A stretch of DNA of 64,000 bases from 67-14 sp035502775 (GTDB lineage: Bacteria; Actinomycetota; Thermoleophilia; Solirubrobacterales; 70-9), in NCBI GenBank assembly GCA_035502775.1, contig DATJUB010000049.1, positions 1 through 64,000 of the forward strand. Reading direction: 5' to 3'. The translations under genes and the position numbers were made by a program. The notes below the pieces were generated by a model. It was not told the origin of the DNA. It worked only from the letters and a program-made list of their open reading frames with translations, and did not search any database. Of the stretch, positions 50,547 through 59,265 are shown one piece after another; within the stretch, counting starts at the first letter, position 1; each line of letters begins with the position of its first letter.

Positions 50547-51503
50547 CTAGCCGGGAACGAGGATCCCCTTGCCGCTGACCCGGCGCTCAGCGATCGCCCG
50601 CAGCGCCTCGACGCCCCGTGACATCTCGTAGACCTGATCCAGCATCGGCCTCACATCGCCGGCATCGACCATATCGCCGAGCCTAGCCGCGGCCGTCTCG
50701 AGTCCTCCCGGTGCCGTGGCGAGCACCGACCAGGAACAGCCGGAGACCTCGGTGTTGTTCATCAGCAGCCGATTGACCTTCACCTCGGGGATCGATCCTT
50801 CGGTGAAGCCGATCACGACGATCCGGCCCTCGCTGCGCAGGGAGCGGAGCGAGTCGGTGAACCTCTCCCCGCCGACGGGGTCGAACACGAGATCCACCCC
50901 GCCGTCGGAGGCTTCCCTGACCTCGTCCTTCCAGGGACCGTCGCCGCGGAACACCTCGGCGGCCCCGGCCGAGCGGGCGGTCCGCTCCTTGGCGTCGCTC
51001 GAGACCACCGCGAACACCCTGGCCCCGAGCGCGTTCGCGACGTGGATCGCCGCGGTCCCGGTGCCCCCGGCGGCCCCGTGGACCAGCACCGTCTCACCCG
51101 GCTTCAGCCGGCCGCGGCGATCGAGTCCGGCCAGGGCGGTCAGATAGTTCATCGGAAAGGCGGCGGCCTCCTCCCAGGACAGGCCGGCGGGTTTGCGGAA
51201 GGTCGCCTCCGGAACCGCCGCGACCCGGTCGGCGAAGGAACCGAGCGAGAGCGTGACGACCTCGTCGCCAAGCTCGAACTGGCTGCCCTCGGGTGCGGAC
51301 GAGACGATTCCGGCCGCCTCCCAGCCCAGCGTGAAGGGCACCGGCTGGCGGATCTGGTGCTCTCCCCTGGCCATCAGCAGGTCCGGGAACCCGATCCCCG
51401 CAGCGCGGACGTCGATCACCAGCGAGTCCGGGCTCGGCTCCGGCAGCTCCAGGTACTCGACCGACTCGAGTCCTTCGGTCCCCGTCACTTGAAGTCCACG
51501 CAT
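50547..51503 (-). CDS. Zinc-less NADPH:quinone oxidoreductase
   Basis: A 318-residue medium-chain dehydrogenase. AAGIGFPDLLMARG, FTLGWEAAGIV and VLVHGAAGGTGTAAIHVANA (NADPH-binding) are visible, and the structural and catalytic zinc ligands are absent, as in QOR enzymes. It reduces quinones or enones. It is head to head with an HxlR regulator, so probably its target. Confidence 0.9.
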   Translation of the reverse strand: MRGLQVTGTEGLESVEYLELPEPSPDSLVIDVRAAGIGFPDLLMARGEHQIRQPVPFTLGWEAAGIVSSAPEGSQFELGDEVVTLSLGSFADRVAAVPEATFRKPAGLSWEEAAAFPMNYLTALAGLDRRGRLKPGETVLVHGAAGGTGTAAIHVANALGARVFAVVSSDAKERTARSAGAAEVFRGDGPWKDEVREASDGGVDLVFDPVGGERFTDSLRSLRSEGRIVVIGFTEGSIPEVKVNRLLMNNTEVSGCSWSVLATAPGGLETAAARLGDMVDAGDVRPMLDQVYEMSRGVEALRAIAERRVSGKGILVPG

Positions 51504-51528
51504 GAATCCTCCTGAGTAGCAAAACAGA

Positions 51529-51572
51529 ACGCAGCTCTTATAGCAGAGTCTGAATATGAGACGCAGCTGTTA
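51529..51572. promoter_or_regulatory. Direct repeats between quinone reductase and HxlR genes
   Basis: ACGCAGCTCTTA (51529-51540) and ACGCAGCTGTTA (51561-51572) start 32 bp apart, about three helical turns, in the divergent promoter region. The second overlaps the likely -10 box of the regulator gene. Candidate HxlR binding sites. Confidence 0.5.
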
Positions 51573-51576
51573 GGCT
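51571..51576 (+). promoter_or_regulatory. -10 box for a leaderless start
   Basis: TAGGCT ends six bases before ATG 51583, with no ribosome site. Confidence 0.45.
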
Positions 51577-51582
51577 CGTTCG

Positions 51583-52044
51583 ATGCGCTTCGACGATCTG
51601 GCTGAGTACCCCTGTTCGATCACCCGGCCGCTCACCGTGCTCGGTGACCGCTGGACCCTGCTGATCGTCAAGCAGGCATTCGCCGGGGTGCGCCGGTTCG
51701 AGGACTTCCACCAGTCGCTCGGGATCAGCCGAAGCCGCCTGACCGACCGTCTCGACCGTCTCGTCGAGCAGGAGATCCTCTCCCGCGAGCCCTACCGAGA
51801 CGGCCGGACCCGCTACGAGTACCGCCTGACCGAGAAGGGCCACGCGCTCTACCCCATCCTGATCGCCCTGCGGGACTGGGGCGATACCTACATGGCCCCG
51901 GACGGGCCGCCGGTCCGGTACATCCACCGGGGATGCGGCGGCGAGGTTCACGCCAGGCTCACCTGCGAGGTCTGCGGTGAAGAGGCCACGGCCCGAGACG
52001 TGCTGCCCGAGCCCGGCCCGGGTGCGGTCGGTCACGCCGCCTGA
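51583..52044 (+). CDS. HxlR-family regulator with C-terminal zinc-ribbon-like tail
   Basis: A 153-residue regulator. YPCSITRPLTVLGDRWTLLI, RFEDFHQSLGISRSRLTDRL and YEYRLTEKGHALYPIL are HxlR blocks. The C-terminus adds HRGCGGEVHARLTCEVCGEE, with Cys and His positions that could bind zinc or sense redox state. It probably controls the divergent quinone reductase gene. Confidence 0.92.
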   Translation: MRFDDLAEYPCSITRPLTVLGDRWTLLIVKQAFAGVRRFEDFHQSLGISRSRLTDRLDRLVEQEILSREPYRDGRTRYEYRLTEKGHALYPILIALRDWGDTYMAPDGPPVRYIHRGCGGEVHARLTCEVCGEEATARDVLPEPGPGAVGHAA

Positions 52045-52057
52045 AGGGGCAGCCGGG

Positions 52058-52951
52058 TCAGGCGGCGATCGGTGTCCTCCGGAGCAGCCTCCGGATGAAC
52101 TCCGCGATCTCGGCCGGCACCTCCTCGGCCATGAAATGTCCGGCGTCCACGGGCTGATAGCTCAGGTCGGGCGCCCATGCGCCCCACAACTCAGAGGCAT
52201 CGAAGCCGAGCCGAGATCCCCAGTCCTGTGAGATCACTCCGACCGGCATCTGGAGCTGGGCTCCCGCGGCCCGGTCGGCGCGATCCATCTCGAGGTCGAT
52301 CCCGGCGGAGGCCCTGTAGTCGGCGACGATCGATGGAACGGCTCGGATCGAACTCTGGAGATAGTGCTCGCGGATGTCGTCGGGGATCGTGTAGCCCCCG
52401 TCCCAGGCGTCGAGAAACGAGCCGAAGAACTCGTCGGCGGTCGCCTCGATCATCTTCTCGGGCAGGCCGGCGGGCTGGGCCATCAGATAGAGGTGCCAGG
52501 CGACTGCCGCGTCGACTCCGTGAAGGACGTCCCACATGTCCATCGTCGGGAGGACGTCGAGAATCCCCAGACCGGTGACTCTTTCCGGGTGGTCGAGACC
52601 GGCACGCACCGCCACCAGGGCACCGCGGTCGTGGCCGATGAGGCCGAAGCTCTCGAACCCGAGTTCCCGGGCGACGCTGACGATGTCGTTGGCCATCTCA
52701 CGCTTGGAGTAGGTCTCCGGACCCGATGCTTCCGGCTTGTCGCTCTCGCCGTACCCGCGAAGATCCGGAACGATGACGGTTTGGTCCGAACTGAGATCAC
52801 GGGCGACGTCGCGCCACATGAGGTGGGTCTGCGGGAAGCCGTGCAAGAGGATCACGGGATCTCCGTGGCCGCCGACCGCCACGTTCAGGCGGACTCCGTC
52901 GGATCCAGGAATCTGCTCGTAGCCGAAGCCGTCAATCGATGGGTTGCTCAT
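52058..52951 (-). CDS. Alpha/beta hydrolase (epoxide hydrolase/haloacetate dehalogenase type)
   Basis: A 297-residue hydrolase with HGFPQTHLMWRDVA, DLRGYGESDKP and the nucleophile elbow GHDRGALVA, where Asp replaces Ser as in epoxide hydrolases and fluoroacetate dehalogenases. The catalytic His is in VDAGHFM. ATG 52951 is chosen because AAAGG lies just ahead; it overlaps the TetR gene by 20 bases, which suggests one transcript. Confidence 0.85.
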   Translation of the reverse strand: MSNPSIDGFGYEQIPGSDGVRLNVAVGGHGDPVILLHGFPQTHLMWRDVARDLSSDQTVIVPDLRGYGESDKPEASGPETYSKREMANDIVSVARELGFESFGLIGHDRGALVAVRAGLDHPERVTGLGILDVLPTMDMWDVLHGVDAAVAWHLYLMAQPAGLPEKMIEATADEFFGSFLDAWDGGYTIPDDIREHYLQSSIRAVPSIVADYRASAGIDLEMDRADRAAGAQLQMPVGVISQDWGSRLGFDASELWGAWAPDLSYQPVDAGHFMAEEVPAEIAEFIRRLLRRTPIAA

Positions 52952-53639
52952 GCTGCCTTTCGTGTTCATCCGGGGATCCCGAGAAGATCCCCCTGAATTG
53001 CGGGTCGGCTCGTTCGCCACTGGCTCTGAGAGCCGGAATCAGGATCGTGTCCACGAGTTGCTCCAGGTAGCCCGTACCCGTGGGCAGGCCGTTCAGACGG
53101 CGGAGCAGCAGCACCGATCCCGTCACCTCCTCGTAGGGAAACGGTCTTGCGTCCGAGGGCAGCTCTCCCCGGCCGATCGCCGCCTCGAGCACCGATCCGG
53201 GCAGCCTGGCTCCGGTCGGACCCGTGGATTCTTCGATGTGCTCGCAAAGCTCCGCGTCCTCGAGGCCCGCCTTGAGCAGCATCAGGCTCATCGATCCGTC
53301 GCTCTGCCGGAGTGTCGAATCGAGCCGCTCGCAGAGCGCCAGCAGATCGCCGCGCAGGGATCCCGTGTCGATGGCGTCCGTGTCTTCTCTGGATGCCGGC
53401 CCGGCCTTGACGGCCGCCACGACCATCTCCTGTTTCGACGCCCATCGGCGGTACAAGGTCGCCTTCGAAGCCTTCGCGCGACGCGCCACCTCTTCGAAGG
53501 TCAAGTCGTCGTAGCCGCGCTCCCCCAGAACCCGCAGCACCGTTTCGAGGATCGTCGCCTCACGGGCCTGATCCCGGGGTCGTCCGCCGCGACCGCCACT
53601 CGCCTCTGTCTCGTCCGTGGTCCTGTTCAGATACGCCAC
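52932..53639 (-). CDS. TetR-family transcriptional regulator
   Basis: A 235-residue repressor. The N-terminal helix-turn-helix is ATILETVLRVLGERGYDDLT followed by FEEVARRAKASKATLYRRW. The ligand domain is typical of the actinobacterial TetR_C type. It is co-transcribed with the hydrolase. The GTG start appears leaderless, and an inverted repeat overlaps promoter and start codon, fitting self-repression. Confidence 0.93.
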   Translation of the reverse strand: MAYLNRTTDETEASGGRGGRPRDQAREATILETVLRVLGERGYDDLTFEEVARRAKASKATLYRRWASKQEMVVAAVKAGPASREDTDAIDTGSLRGDLLALCERLDSTLRQSDGSMSLMLLKAGLEDAELCEHIEESTGPTGARLPGSVLEAAIGRGELPSDARPFPYEEVTGSVLLLRRLNGLPTGTGYLEQLVDTILIPALRASGERADPQFRGIFSGSPDEHERQHEQPID

Positions 53640-53649
53640 GTTTCGTATC
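53630..53649. promoter_or_regulatory. Inverted repeat at the TetR gene start
   Basis: GATACG and CGTATC, exact reverse complements eight bases apart, cover the GTG start and the -10 region. Candidate TetR operator. Confidence 0.5.
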
Positions 53650-53652
53650 GTA
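53647..53652 (-). promoter_or_regulatory. -10 box for a leaderless TetR start
   Basis: TACGAT on the minus strand ends seven bases before GTG 53639. Confidence 0.45.
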
Positions 53653-53685
53653 TCTTAATCTTCGGGTCGAGATCGGAGAGGCGGG

Positions 53686-54087
53686 CTAGTCCTCCCACCA
53701 GTCACGCCGGCCCTCGACATCGTCGCGTGGGTTCTCACCGAGATTGGGTGCGCCGATGACGAACATCTCGAGACCGTCGGGGCCGGCCTCGTAGCCGCGC
53801 CAGGTACCGGGTGCCACACGCACCGCGTCCCCCGGCTTCAGTTCGATGATCTCGTCGTCGAGCTTCATCCGCCCGCTGCCGCCGAGGATCACGTAGACCT
53901 CCTCCTGCTTCTCGTGCGTATGACCGTAGGGAAAGCGATAGTCCGGCGGGATCCGCTGATAGCCCAGGCCGGATCGCTCGAGCCCGAGCGCCCGGGTCGC
54001 GAGGCGGAACTCCAGCTCGGGCGGCCCGTTGAAATTCGAGCCGACATCCTCCAGGTCCTCCTTGATGTTCACGCGCGTGAAAGGCAT
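53686..54087 (-). CDS. Cupin-domain protein
   Basis: A 133-residue single-cupin protein with GHTHEKQEEVYVILGGSG (metal-binding motif 1, with two His and Glu) and PGDAVRVAPGTWRGYEAG (motif 2 region, where the usual His is replaced). The function of small cupins is diverse and not clear here. It stands between the TetR operon and the Lys-rich protein. Confidence 0.82.
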   Translation of the reverse strand: MPFTRVNIKEDLEDVGSNFNGPPELEFRLATRALGLERSGLGYQRIPPDYRFPYGHTHEKQEEVYVILGGSGRMKLDDEIIELKPGDAVRVAPGTWRGYEAGPDGLEMFVIGAPNLGENPRDDVEGRRDWWED

Positions 54088-54119
54088 GTCCCGATCCTAT
54101 GTAGACCGATGGGACCGGG

Positions 54120-54662
54120 CTACTTCTTTTTCTTCTTTTTCTTCCCCTTCTTCACCTTGGCTTTGGAGTCATCGGCTTGAGCCTCCTGGGCAAGCAAGAG
54201 GTTCTCGCGAAGCGAACCCGGAAACTCCTCGGCGAGCTTCAACTCGATCCCGAACCGGTTCGCCGCTTCTCTCTGCCAGTCACGGACGGACGCCAGCGCC
54301 TCCTGGTCGATGAAGTAGAGCTCGCCGCGGGTGTTCTCGAATCCCGGCTGCTGCCTGATCGTCGCGAACTTCAGGATCTCGGCGGCCACCTCCCTCCCGT
54401 GCGCACCGTGAAGCGATCCGGTTCTCGCGTAGACCCCGATCATCCGCCGGTTGGCCTGCGTGAGTCCGCCGGGCGTCAGATGAGCGCCGTCATCCCCGAT
54501 CGGCACGCTCCGCCGCTCGAGGCTCTTGTAGCCCGGTGTCTCCTTCAGGGACTCAAGTACGCACCGTTCGGCCTCCCGCTGAACATTTGACAGGGACGGA
54601 CGCTTCCTGCCCTTCTTGCTCTTCTTCCCCTGGTGCTTTTTCTTCTTCTGCTTCTTTGCCAT
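54120..54662 (-). CDS. Hypothetical protein with Lys-rich ends
   Basis: A 180-residue protein. The first 20 residues (MAKKQKKKKHQGKKSKKGRK) and the last 16 (SKAKVKKGKKKKKKK) are almost all Lys, Gly and Arg. Between them is a compact region with SNVQREAERCVLESLKETPG, LTPGGLTQANRRMIGVYART and a helical end. No family recognised. GGAGAGGAG precedes ATG 54662. The basic tails suggest binding to nucleic acid or to the ribosome. Confidence 0.6.
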   Translation of the reverse strand: MAKKQKKKKHQGKKSKKGRKRPSLSNVQREAERCVLESLKETPGYKSLERRSVPIGDDGAHLTPGGLTQANRRMIGVYARTGSLHGAHGREVAAEILKFATIRQQPGFENTRGELYFIDQEALASVRDWQREAANRFGIELKLAEEFPGSLRENLLLAQEAQADDSKAKVKKGKKKKKKK

Positions 54663-54685
54663 CGGCTCTCCTCTCCTGGAAAAGT

Positions 54686-55522
54686 TCAATGTCCGTGGGT
54701 AGGCACATCGGGCGCGCTCAGCACGCCCCAATCCAATTCAGATTCCGCCGTACGGCGATCGAGGAAGGCCGCGACTCCCTCGGCGAAAGCCGGTGAACGG
54801 GTATTGCCGGCGAACGAACGGATCTCAGCGTCCGTGTGCTCGGCGAGAGCGGCGTCCGGGCTCGCCTGAAGCAGGCGCTTCGTCGATTCCACCGCGTTCG
54901 GCGCGAGCCGCGAGAACTCTCGGATCATCGTCTCGGTCGTCTCCGCGAGCTCCGCGGACGGGACGACGAAGTTGATCAGACCGAGATCGAGGGCCTCGCG
55001 GGCCGAGAGGAGCTGAGAGGTGAGGAACAGCTCCAGCGCCTTGCGGTATCCGACCAGGCGCGGCAGGAACCAGCTGACACCGGCATCGGGATTGGTCGCG
55101 AGCTTGGCGTAGCCCAGCGTGAACGCTGTGTCATCCGCGGCGATGACCACGTCGCAGGCCAGCATGGCCCCCAACCCCCCACCCGCGACGGCACCGTGGA
55201 CCGAAGCGACGGTGAGTTTCGGTGACTCGTGCAGAAGCGTGACCACGGGGTTGATCCACTCGCCGATCTCGAGCACGAAATCATGGGCGTCGTCGCCCAG
55301 CTCCCGGAACGCGGCGAGGTCGCCCCCCGCGCTCCACACGGGCCCCTCGGCCCTGTGCAGGATCACCCGGATCTCGGGATCGGCATCGGCTTCCCGCAGG
55401 ACATCCAGCCATTCACGTGCGCTTTCGACGTTTATCCGGCTCGGCCCCTTGGGAGCACCGAGCGTGATCGTGGCGATCGATCCGGAGCGTTCCAAATCCG
55501 CCCAGGGACGAGTTGAACTCAT
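54686..55522 (-). CDS. Enoyl-CoA hydratase/isomerase-family protein
   Basis: A 278-residue crotonase-fold protein. The oxyanion-hole segments WSAGGDLAAFRELG and VHGAVAGGGLGAMLACDVV are typical, with later FTLGYAKLATNPDAGVSWFL. The usual catalytic Glu pair of hydratases is not fully matched (AGGGLGAML; then NPDAGVS in place of PEAG), so it may be an isomerase or other crotonase-fold enzyme. It starts after the VanW gene's divergent promoter. Confidence 0.85.
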   Translation of the reverse strand: MSSTRPWADLERSGSIATITLGAPKGPSRINVESAREWLDVLREADADPEIRVILHRAEGPVWSAGGDLAAFRELGDDAHDFVLEIGEWINPVVTLLHESPKLTVASVHGAVAGGGLGAMLACDVVIAADDTAFTLGYAKLATNPDAGVSWFLPRLVGYRKALELFLTSQLLSAREALDLGLINFVVPSAELAETTETMIREFSRLAPNAVESTKRLLQASPDAALAEHTDAEIRSFAGNTRSPAFAEGVAAFLDRRTAESELDWGVLSAPDVPTHGH

Positions 55523-55637
55523 GCGCTTGCCGATTGCTTGCTCATCATCTGACCCTAAACCTAGCCGGGACCACGCATCTATTTCCGGTGCTTGTCAGAC
55601 TTCGGACATCGAACGAAGTGACCGACAGCGGCGAGAG

Positions 55638-57374
55638 ATGCAGGCCGATCGAGAGCGCCGCCGCCGGGAGCGGGAATCTCGCCCGTCACCGGGTCTGAGC
55701 CGCTTTCGGGGATCGAAGCGGACCTTCTGGCTGTTCACGGTCGGCGGTGTGGTGGTGGTCTGGGTTCTTTCCGGGTTTCTGATCCGGGCGTTCAGCTCCG
55801 GTGAGGTCCTGAACGGCACCGCCATGAGTGGGGTCCAGCTTGGTGGGCTGAGCCGGGAGCGCGCGGCGGATCGCATCGCGGACATGCCGCCCAGGCAAGT
55901 CGAGCTCCTGCGGGCACGCGAGACCTTCGATGTCCGAACCCCGCAGGCGGGTCTCGTGGTCGACGTGGACGGCAGCGCCGACCGTGCCTACGAGGCGGGA
56001 CGCAGCGGTGTCGGCGACATCCTGAAGGGTCCCCTGGTCCCGCTTCTGAACCGTGACCTTGAACCCGCCTATGACCCGGTGAACACCAAGCGGCTCAACC
56101 GCACCGTTAACCGGATAGCCGACAAGCTGGACCGTGAGCCTTTCGTGGGTGCCCTATCGATCGACCCCGACACGCTGGCCGTGACCATCGAGCAGCCCAA
56201 GGCCGGAGTCCGTGTGCGGCGCACCGCGACCGAGGCCATGCTGCTCGACACGTTCCGGGATGGTGGCGACTCGATGGAGATCCCGGTGCGAAGGCAGCCC
56301 GCGCCGAGCCCGGCCGAGGTTCAGGCCGTCGCCCGGGACGCCGAGCGCTACCTCCAGAGCCCCGTTCGGATCGAGACCGCGGGTGGCCCGGCCACCTTCA
56401 CGCCACAGGAGATCGCGGGAGTGCTCGCCGTGGAATCGGCCGGCGAGGAGCCCGACGCCGGCATCCGCCTGGGCGCCGATACCGGGAAGGTCGAGTCGCT
56501 CGTGGCCGATTTCGCGGGGAGCCGCGACAAGCCGGCACGGGATGCCGCGATCGACGCTCCCGCCCTGCCTCCGGTGAATCTGAGCGAGCAGGGAGACCTC
56601 AGCTGGCAGCCGAAGCCCGGTGCGGCCGGCGTGAAGCCCGACCGGGTCGGGCGCGAGATCCGTCAGCGGCAGGCGGTCGAGAACCTGACCGGCGCGATCC
56701 GGGACGGTGAGCACAGGGTCCGCTTCCCGACCGAACGGGTGGTTCCCGAGGTGACCACCGGCGAGGTGAAGAACGCGTCGTCTCTGCTCGGAACCTTCAC
56801 CACCAGCTTCCCCTGCTGTGAGCCACGGGTGACGAACATCCAGCGGATGGCGGAGACCGTTGACGGAACCGTGATCGGTCCCGGCGAGCAGTTCTCGCTG
56901 AACGGCGTCGCCGGTGAGCGGACGAGGGCGAACGGGTACAAGCCGGCCCCCACCATCGGCGAGGGCAACACCCTGGTCGACTCGGTCGGCGGCGGTGTCT
57001 CCCAGTTCTCCACCACTCTCTACAACGCCGCCTATTTCGCCGGCCTGCAGATCGATTCCCACACCCCGCACAGCTTCTACATCAGCCGCTATCCCCCGGG
57101 ACGCGAATCGACCCTCAGCTTCGGCTCGATCGATCTGCTCTGGACCAATGACACCGATGCTCCGGTGGTGGTGCGTTCCTCGGCCTCCGACACCGCGGTC
57201 ACGGTCAGCATCTACGGCGGCAATGGCGGACGCAAGGTGAAGGCGGAGACCCAGTCGAGATCCGACACCGGCAAGGGCGGCTTCGACATCACCATCGACC
57301 GTGTGATCGTCTACGGCGACGGGACCCGCGCCCGCGAGCCCTTCACGACCAGCTACGGCGTGCCGGCCGAGTGA
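55638..57374 (+). CDS. VanW-domain cell-wall protein
   Basis: A 578-residue protein with one membrane span (FWLFTVGGVVVVWVLSGFL) after a basic N-terminus, two peptidoglycan-binding_4-like regions (about 60-330) and a VanW domain (about 375-510: NASSLLGTFTTSF, then GEQFSLNGVAGERT, and VDSVGGGVSQFSTTLYNAA). VanW proteins are linked to cell-wall assembly but their reaction is unsettled. ATG 55638 is the first start compatible with the span; no strong ribosome site. It is followed by a small hairpin (57381-57398). Confidence 0.87.
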   Translation: MQADRERRRRERESRPSPGLSRFRGSKRTFWLFTVGGVVVVWVLSGFLIRAFSSGEVLNGTAMSGVQLGGLSRERAADRIADMPPRQVELLRARETFDVRTPQAGLVVDVDGSADRAYEAGRSGVGDILKGPLVPLLNRDLEPAYDPVNTKRLNRTVNRIADKLDREPFVGALSIDPDTLAVTIEQPKAGVRVRRTATEAMLLDTFRDGGDSMEIPVRRQPAPSPAEVQAVARDAERYLQSPVRIETAGGPATFTPQEIAGVLAVESAGEEPDAGIRLGADTGKVESLVADFAGSRDKPARDAAIDAPALPPVNLSEQGDLSWQPKPGAAGVKPDRVGREIRQRQAVENLTGAIRDGEHRVRFPTERVVPEVTTGEVKNASSLLGTFTTSFPCCEPRVTNIQRMAETVDGTVIGPGEQFSLNGVAGERTRANGYKPAPTIGEGNTLVDSVGGGVSQFSTTLYNAAYFAGLQIDSHTPHSFYISRYPPGRESTLSFGSIDLLWTNDTDAPVVVRSSASDTAVTVSIYGGNGGRKVKAETQSRSDTGKGGFDITIDRVIVYGDGTRAREPFTTSYGVPAE

Positions 57375-57380
57375 TCGTCC

Positions 57381-57398
57381 GCGGCCGGCAACGGCCGC
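57381..57398. terminator. Short GC hairpin between converging genes
   Basis: GCGGCCG and CGGCCGC, seven-base arms around GCAA, lie between the VanW and DUF2200 stops. Confidence 0.5.
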
Positions 57399-57404
57399 TG
57401 ACCT

Positions 57405-57760
57405 CTAGTCCGGCTGCCGCAGGATCTTCTCCATCGACTTGCCCCTCGCCAGTTCGTCGATGAGCTTGTCCATGTAGCGGATCTCTCGCATCAGGGGATC
57501 CTCTATCTCCTCGACCCGGAGCCGCAGATCACACCGGTGATCAGGTCCCGGGACGGATTGAGTTTCGGGGCCTCATCGAAGAAGGACTCCAGATTCGTCT
57601 CCTTCTCGATCTGGCGCTCGAGCTCGCCCTGGCTGTATCCGGTGAGCCAGCGGATGATCTCGTCCACCTCGTCCTTGGTCCGGTCCTTCTTTTCCGCCTT
57701 GGCGAGGTAGAGCGGATAGACGCTCGCGAAGCTGATCCCGAAGATCCGATGTCCTGCCAC
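57405..57760 (-). pseudogene. DUF2200 protein interrupted by a one-base frameshift
   Basis: From ATG 57760 the frame reads MAGHRIFGISFASVYPLYLA and on, a clear DUF2200 start, then turns off after GVICG near 57521 and stops at 57503. Adding one base between 57520 and 57521 restores VRVEEIEDPLMREIRYMDKL and a normal C-terminus (ILRQPD) ending at 57405. The restored length, about 118 residues, equals the family's. The function of DUF2200 is unknown. Sequencing error or recent loss. Confidence 0.85.
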
Positions 57761-57876
57761 TGCGCTCCTCCCGTCGGTGGTGCCTGATCACACTCTCGTC
57801 TCTTTCAGCCTATGTGCTCGGCAAGAGGGGGCTCAGGCCCCTTGCCCGAACGGAGGCGGCCTGGAACGCTGGCGCG

Positions 57877-59265
57877 ATGTCTGAATTCAATATCCGCACG
57901 CGCGGGATGGTCGTCGCTCTTCTCGTGCTGTTCGGGCTGTCCATGCTGCCCGCATCGGCCTCGGCTGGTCTCTCTCCGTCCCAGATCAATTTCCCGCTGA
58001 CATCACCGGGCAGCACCTCGGCCGCGCGGGTCGTGACGCTTTCCAACACCAGTGGCGCACCGCTGACCGTGTCCTTCTCGGTCAATGGTCATCCCGCCTT
58101 CCTGGTGGAAAACCACGATTGCCCGGCACAGCTCGCCCCCGGGGCGTCCTGCCAATTGCTGGTGTCATTCAAGCCGACCACCGTCGGCGTCGCCTACACC
58201 GAGCTCACCGTTCCGGGCAACGGCTACACGTCCCTGGTCGGCCAGACACCGACCCCCGAGGGCACGATCACGCCCGGTGACGCCCAGGATTTCGGCCTGG
58301 CGGTCCCCGGTGCCCCCAAGACGCGGCATTTCACGATCGAGTCCACCGGAGCGATCCCTCTTCCGATCGCCGAGGTCACGCCTTCCGGCATGAACAGCGA
58401 AGACTTCTCCATCGTCCAGTCCAACGCCTGCATCGGCGAACTTGAACCGGGTGACACCTGCGAGTTCGATGTCCGGTTCGATCCGGTACCCGGATGGCAC
58501 CGCGAGCGCGAGGCGCTTCTGGTGGCCTTGGACCCGGACGACAACGCCCTGCTGCTGGTCGAGCTCAGCGGCAGCACCACGGTCGCCGAGCACACGGTCA
58601 CTCCGGACTTCAAGGATTTCGGCGAAGCGGCGATCGGTACCGGGATCACCCGGCAGCCGGCGACCTTCACGATCACCTCGACCGGTGATGCTCCCCTCCC
58701 CTATTCGGGCAGCGAGATCATCGGCGGCAACGACACCGGTTCCTACTCGATCGAGGACTCATGCCCTTCGTCACTCCCGCCGGGTGAGAGCTGCTCGGTG
58801 CGGGTGAGGTTCGATCCGACCTCCGGGGTCGCCGGTCCTCGTCCGGCCGCGATCACGCTCAAGGCCGGGATCAGCGAATCCGCCTACAGCACGATCCTAA
58901 TGACCGGTACGGCCGTAGACGCTCCCGTCGTGCCGCCACCCGGCAAGGCCGACCTGACACTGAGACTGAAGTCGGCGAAGAAGGTCCGGCGGGGCGGAAC
59001 GCTGGTTCTGAGCACGACCGTGACCAATACTGGAGATGCCCCGGCCGCATCGGTGAGGCTCGGAGTGAAAGCGCCGAACAGGCTGGTCAGGAAGGTCCGT
59101 CCGGTCCGGATCTCCGGGCTCGCGGCCGGTCGGTCGGTGACCAGGAAGATCAGGGTCAAGGTCAAGCGATCGGCGAGAAAGGGCCGGAAGCTGGCCCTGA
59201 AGGTCTCCGCGAGCGGAAGCGGATTTTCCGCGCAGACCGCGAGGCGGACCGTCAGGATCCTCTAG
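57877..59265 (+). CDS. Secreted choice-of-anchor-D/ASPM-type repeat protein
   Basis: A 462-residue exported protein. A signal peptide (MVVALLVLFGLSMLPASASA) leads into three Ig-like repeats: FPLTSPGSTSAARVVTLSNT, LAVPGAPKTRHFTIESTG and GEAAIGTGITRQPATFTITS, each ending in CPAQLAPGASC-like cysteine pairs. After a Pro-rich linker comes a CARDB-like basic domain (LRLKSAKKVRRGGTLVLSTT). It is probably a cell-surface structural or adhesion protein. The start is not certain; ATG 57877 has no strong ribosome site. Confidence 0.75.
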   Translation: MSEFNIRTRGMVVALLVLFGLSMLPASASAGLSPSQINFPLTSPGSTSAARVVTLSNTSGAPLTVSFSVNGHPAFLVENHDCPAQLAPGASCQLLVSFKPTTVGVAYTELTVPGNGYTSLVGQTPTPEGTITPGDAQDFGLAVPGAPKTRHFTIESTGAIPLPIAEVTPSGMNSEDFSIVQSNACIGELEPGDTCEFDVRFDPVPGWHREREALLVALDPDDNALLLVELSGSTTVAEHTVTPDFKDFGEAAIGTGITRQPATFTITSTGDAPLPYSGSEIIGGNDTGSYSIEDSCPSSLPPGESCSVRVRFDPTSGVAGPRPAAITLKAGISESAYSTILMTGTAVDAPVVPPPGKADLTLRLKSAKKVRRGGTLVLSTTVTNTGDAPAASVRLGVKAPNRLVRKVRPVRISGLAAGRSVTRKIRVKVKRSARKGRKLALKVSASGSGFSAQTARRTVRIL

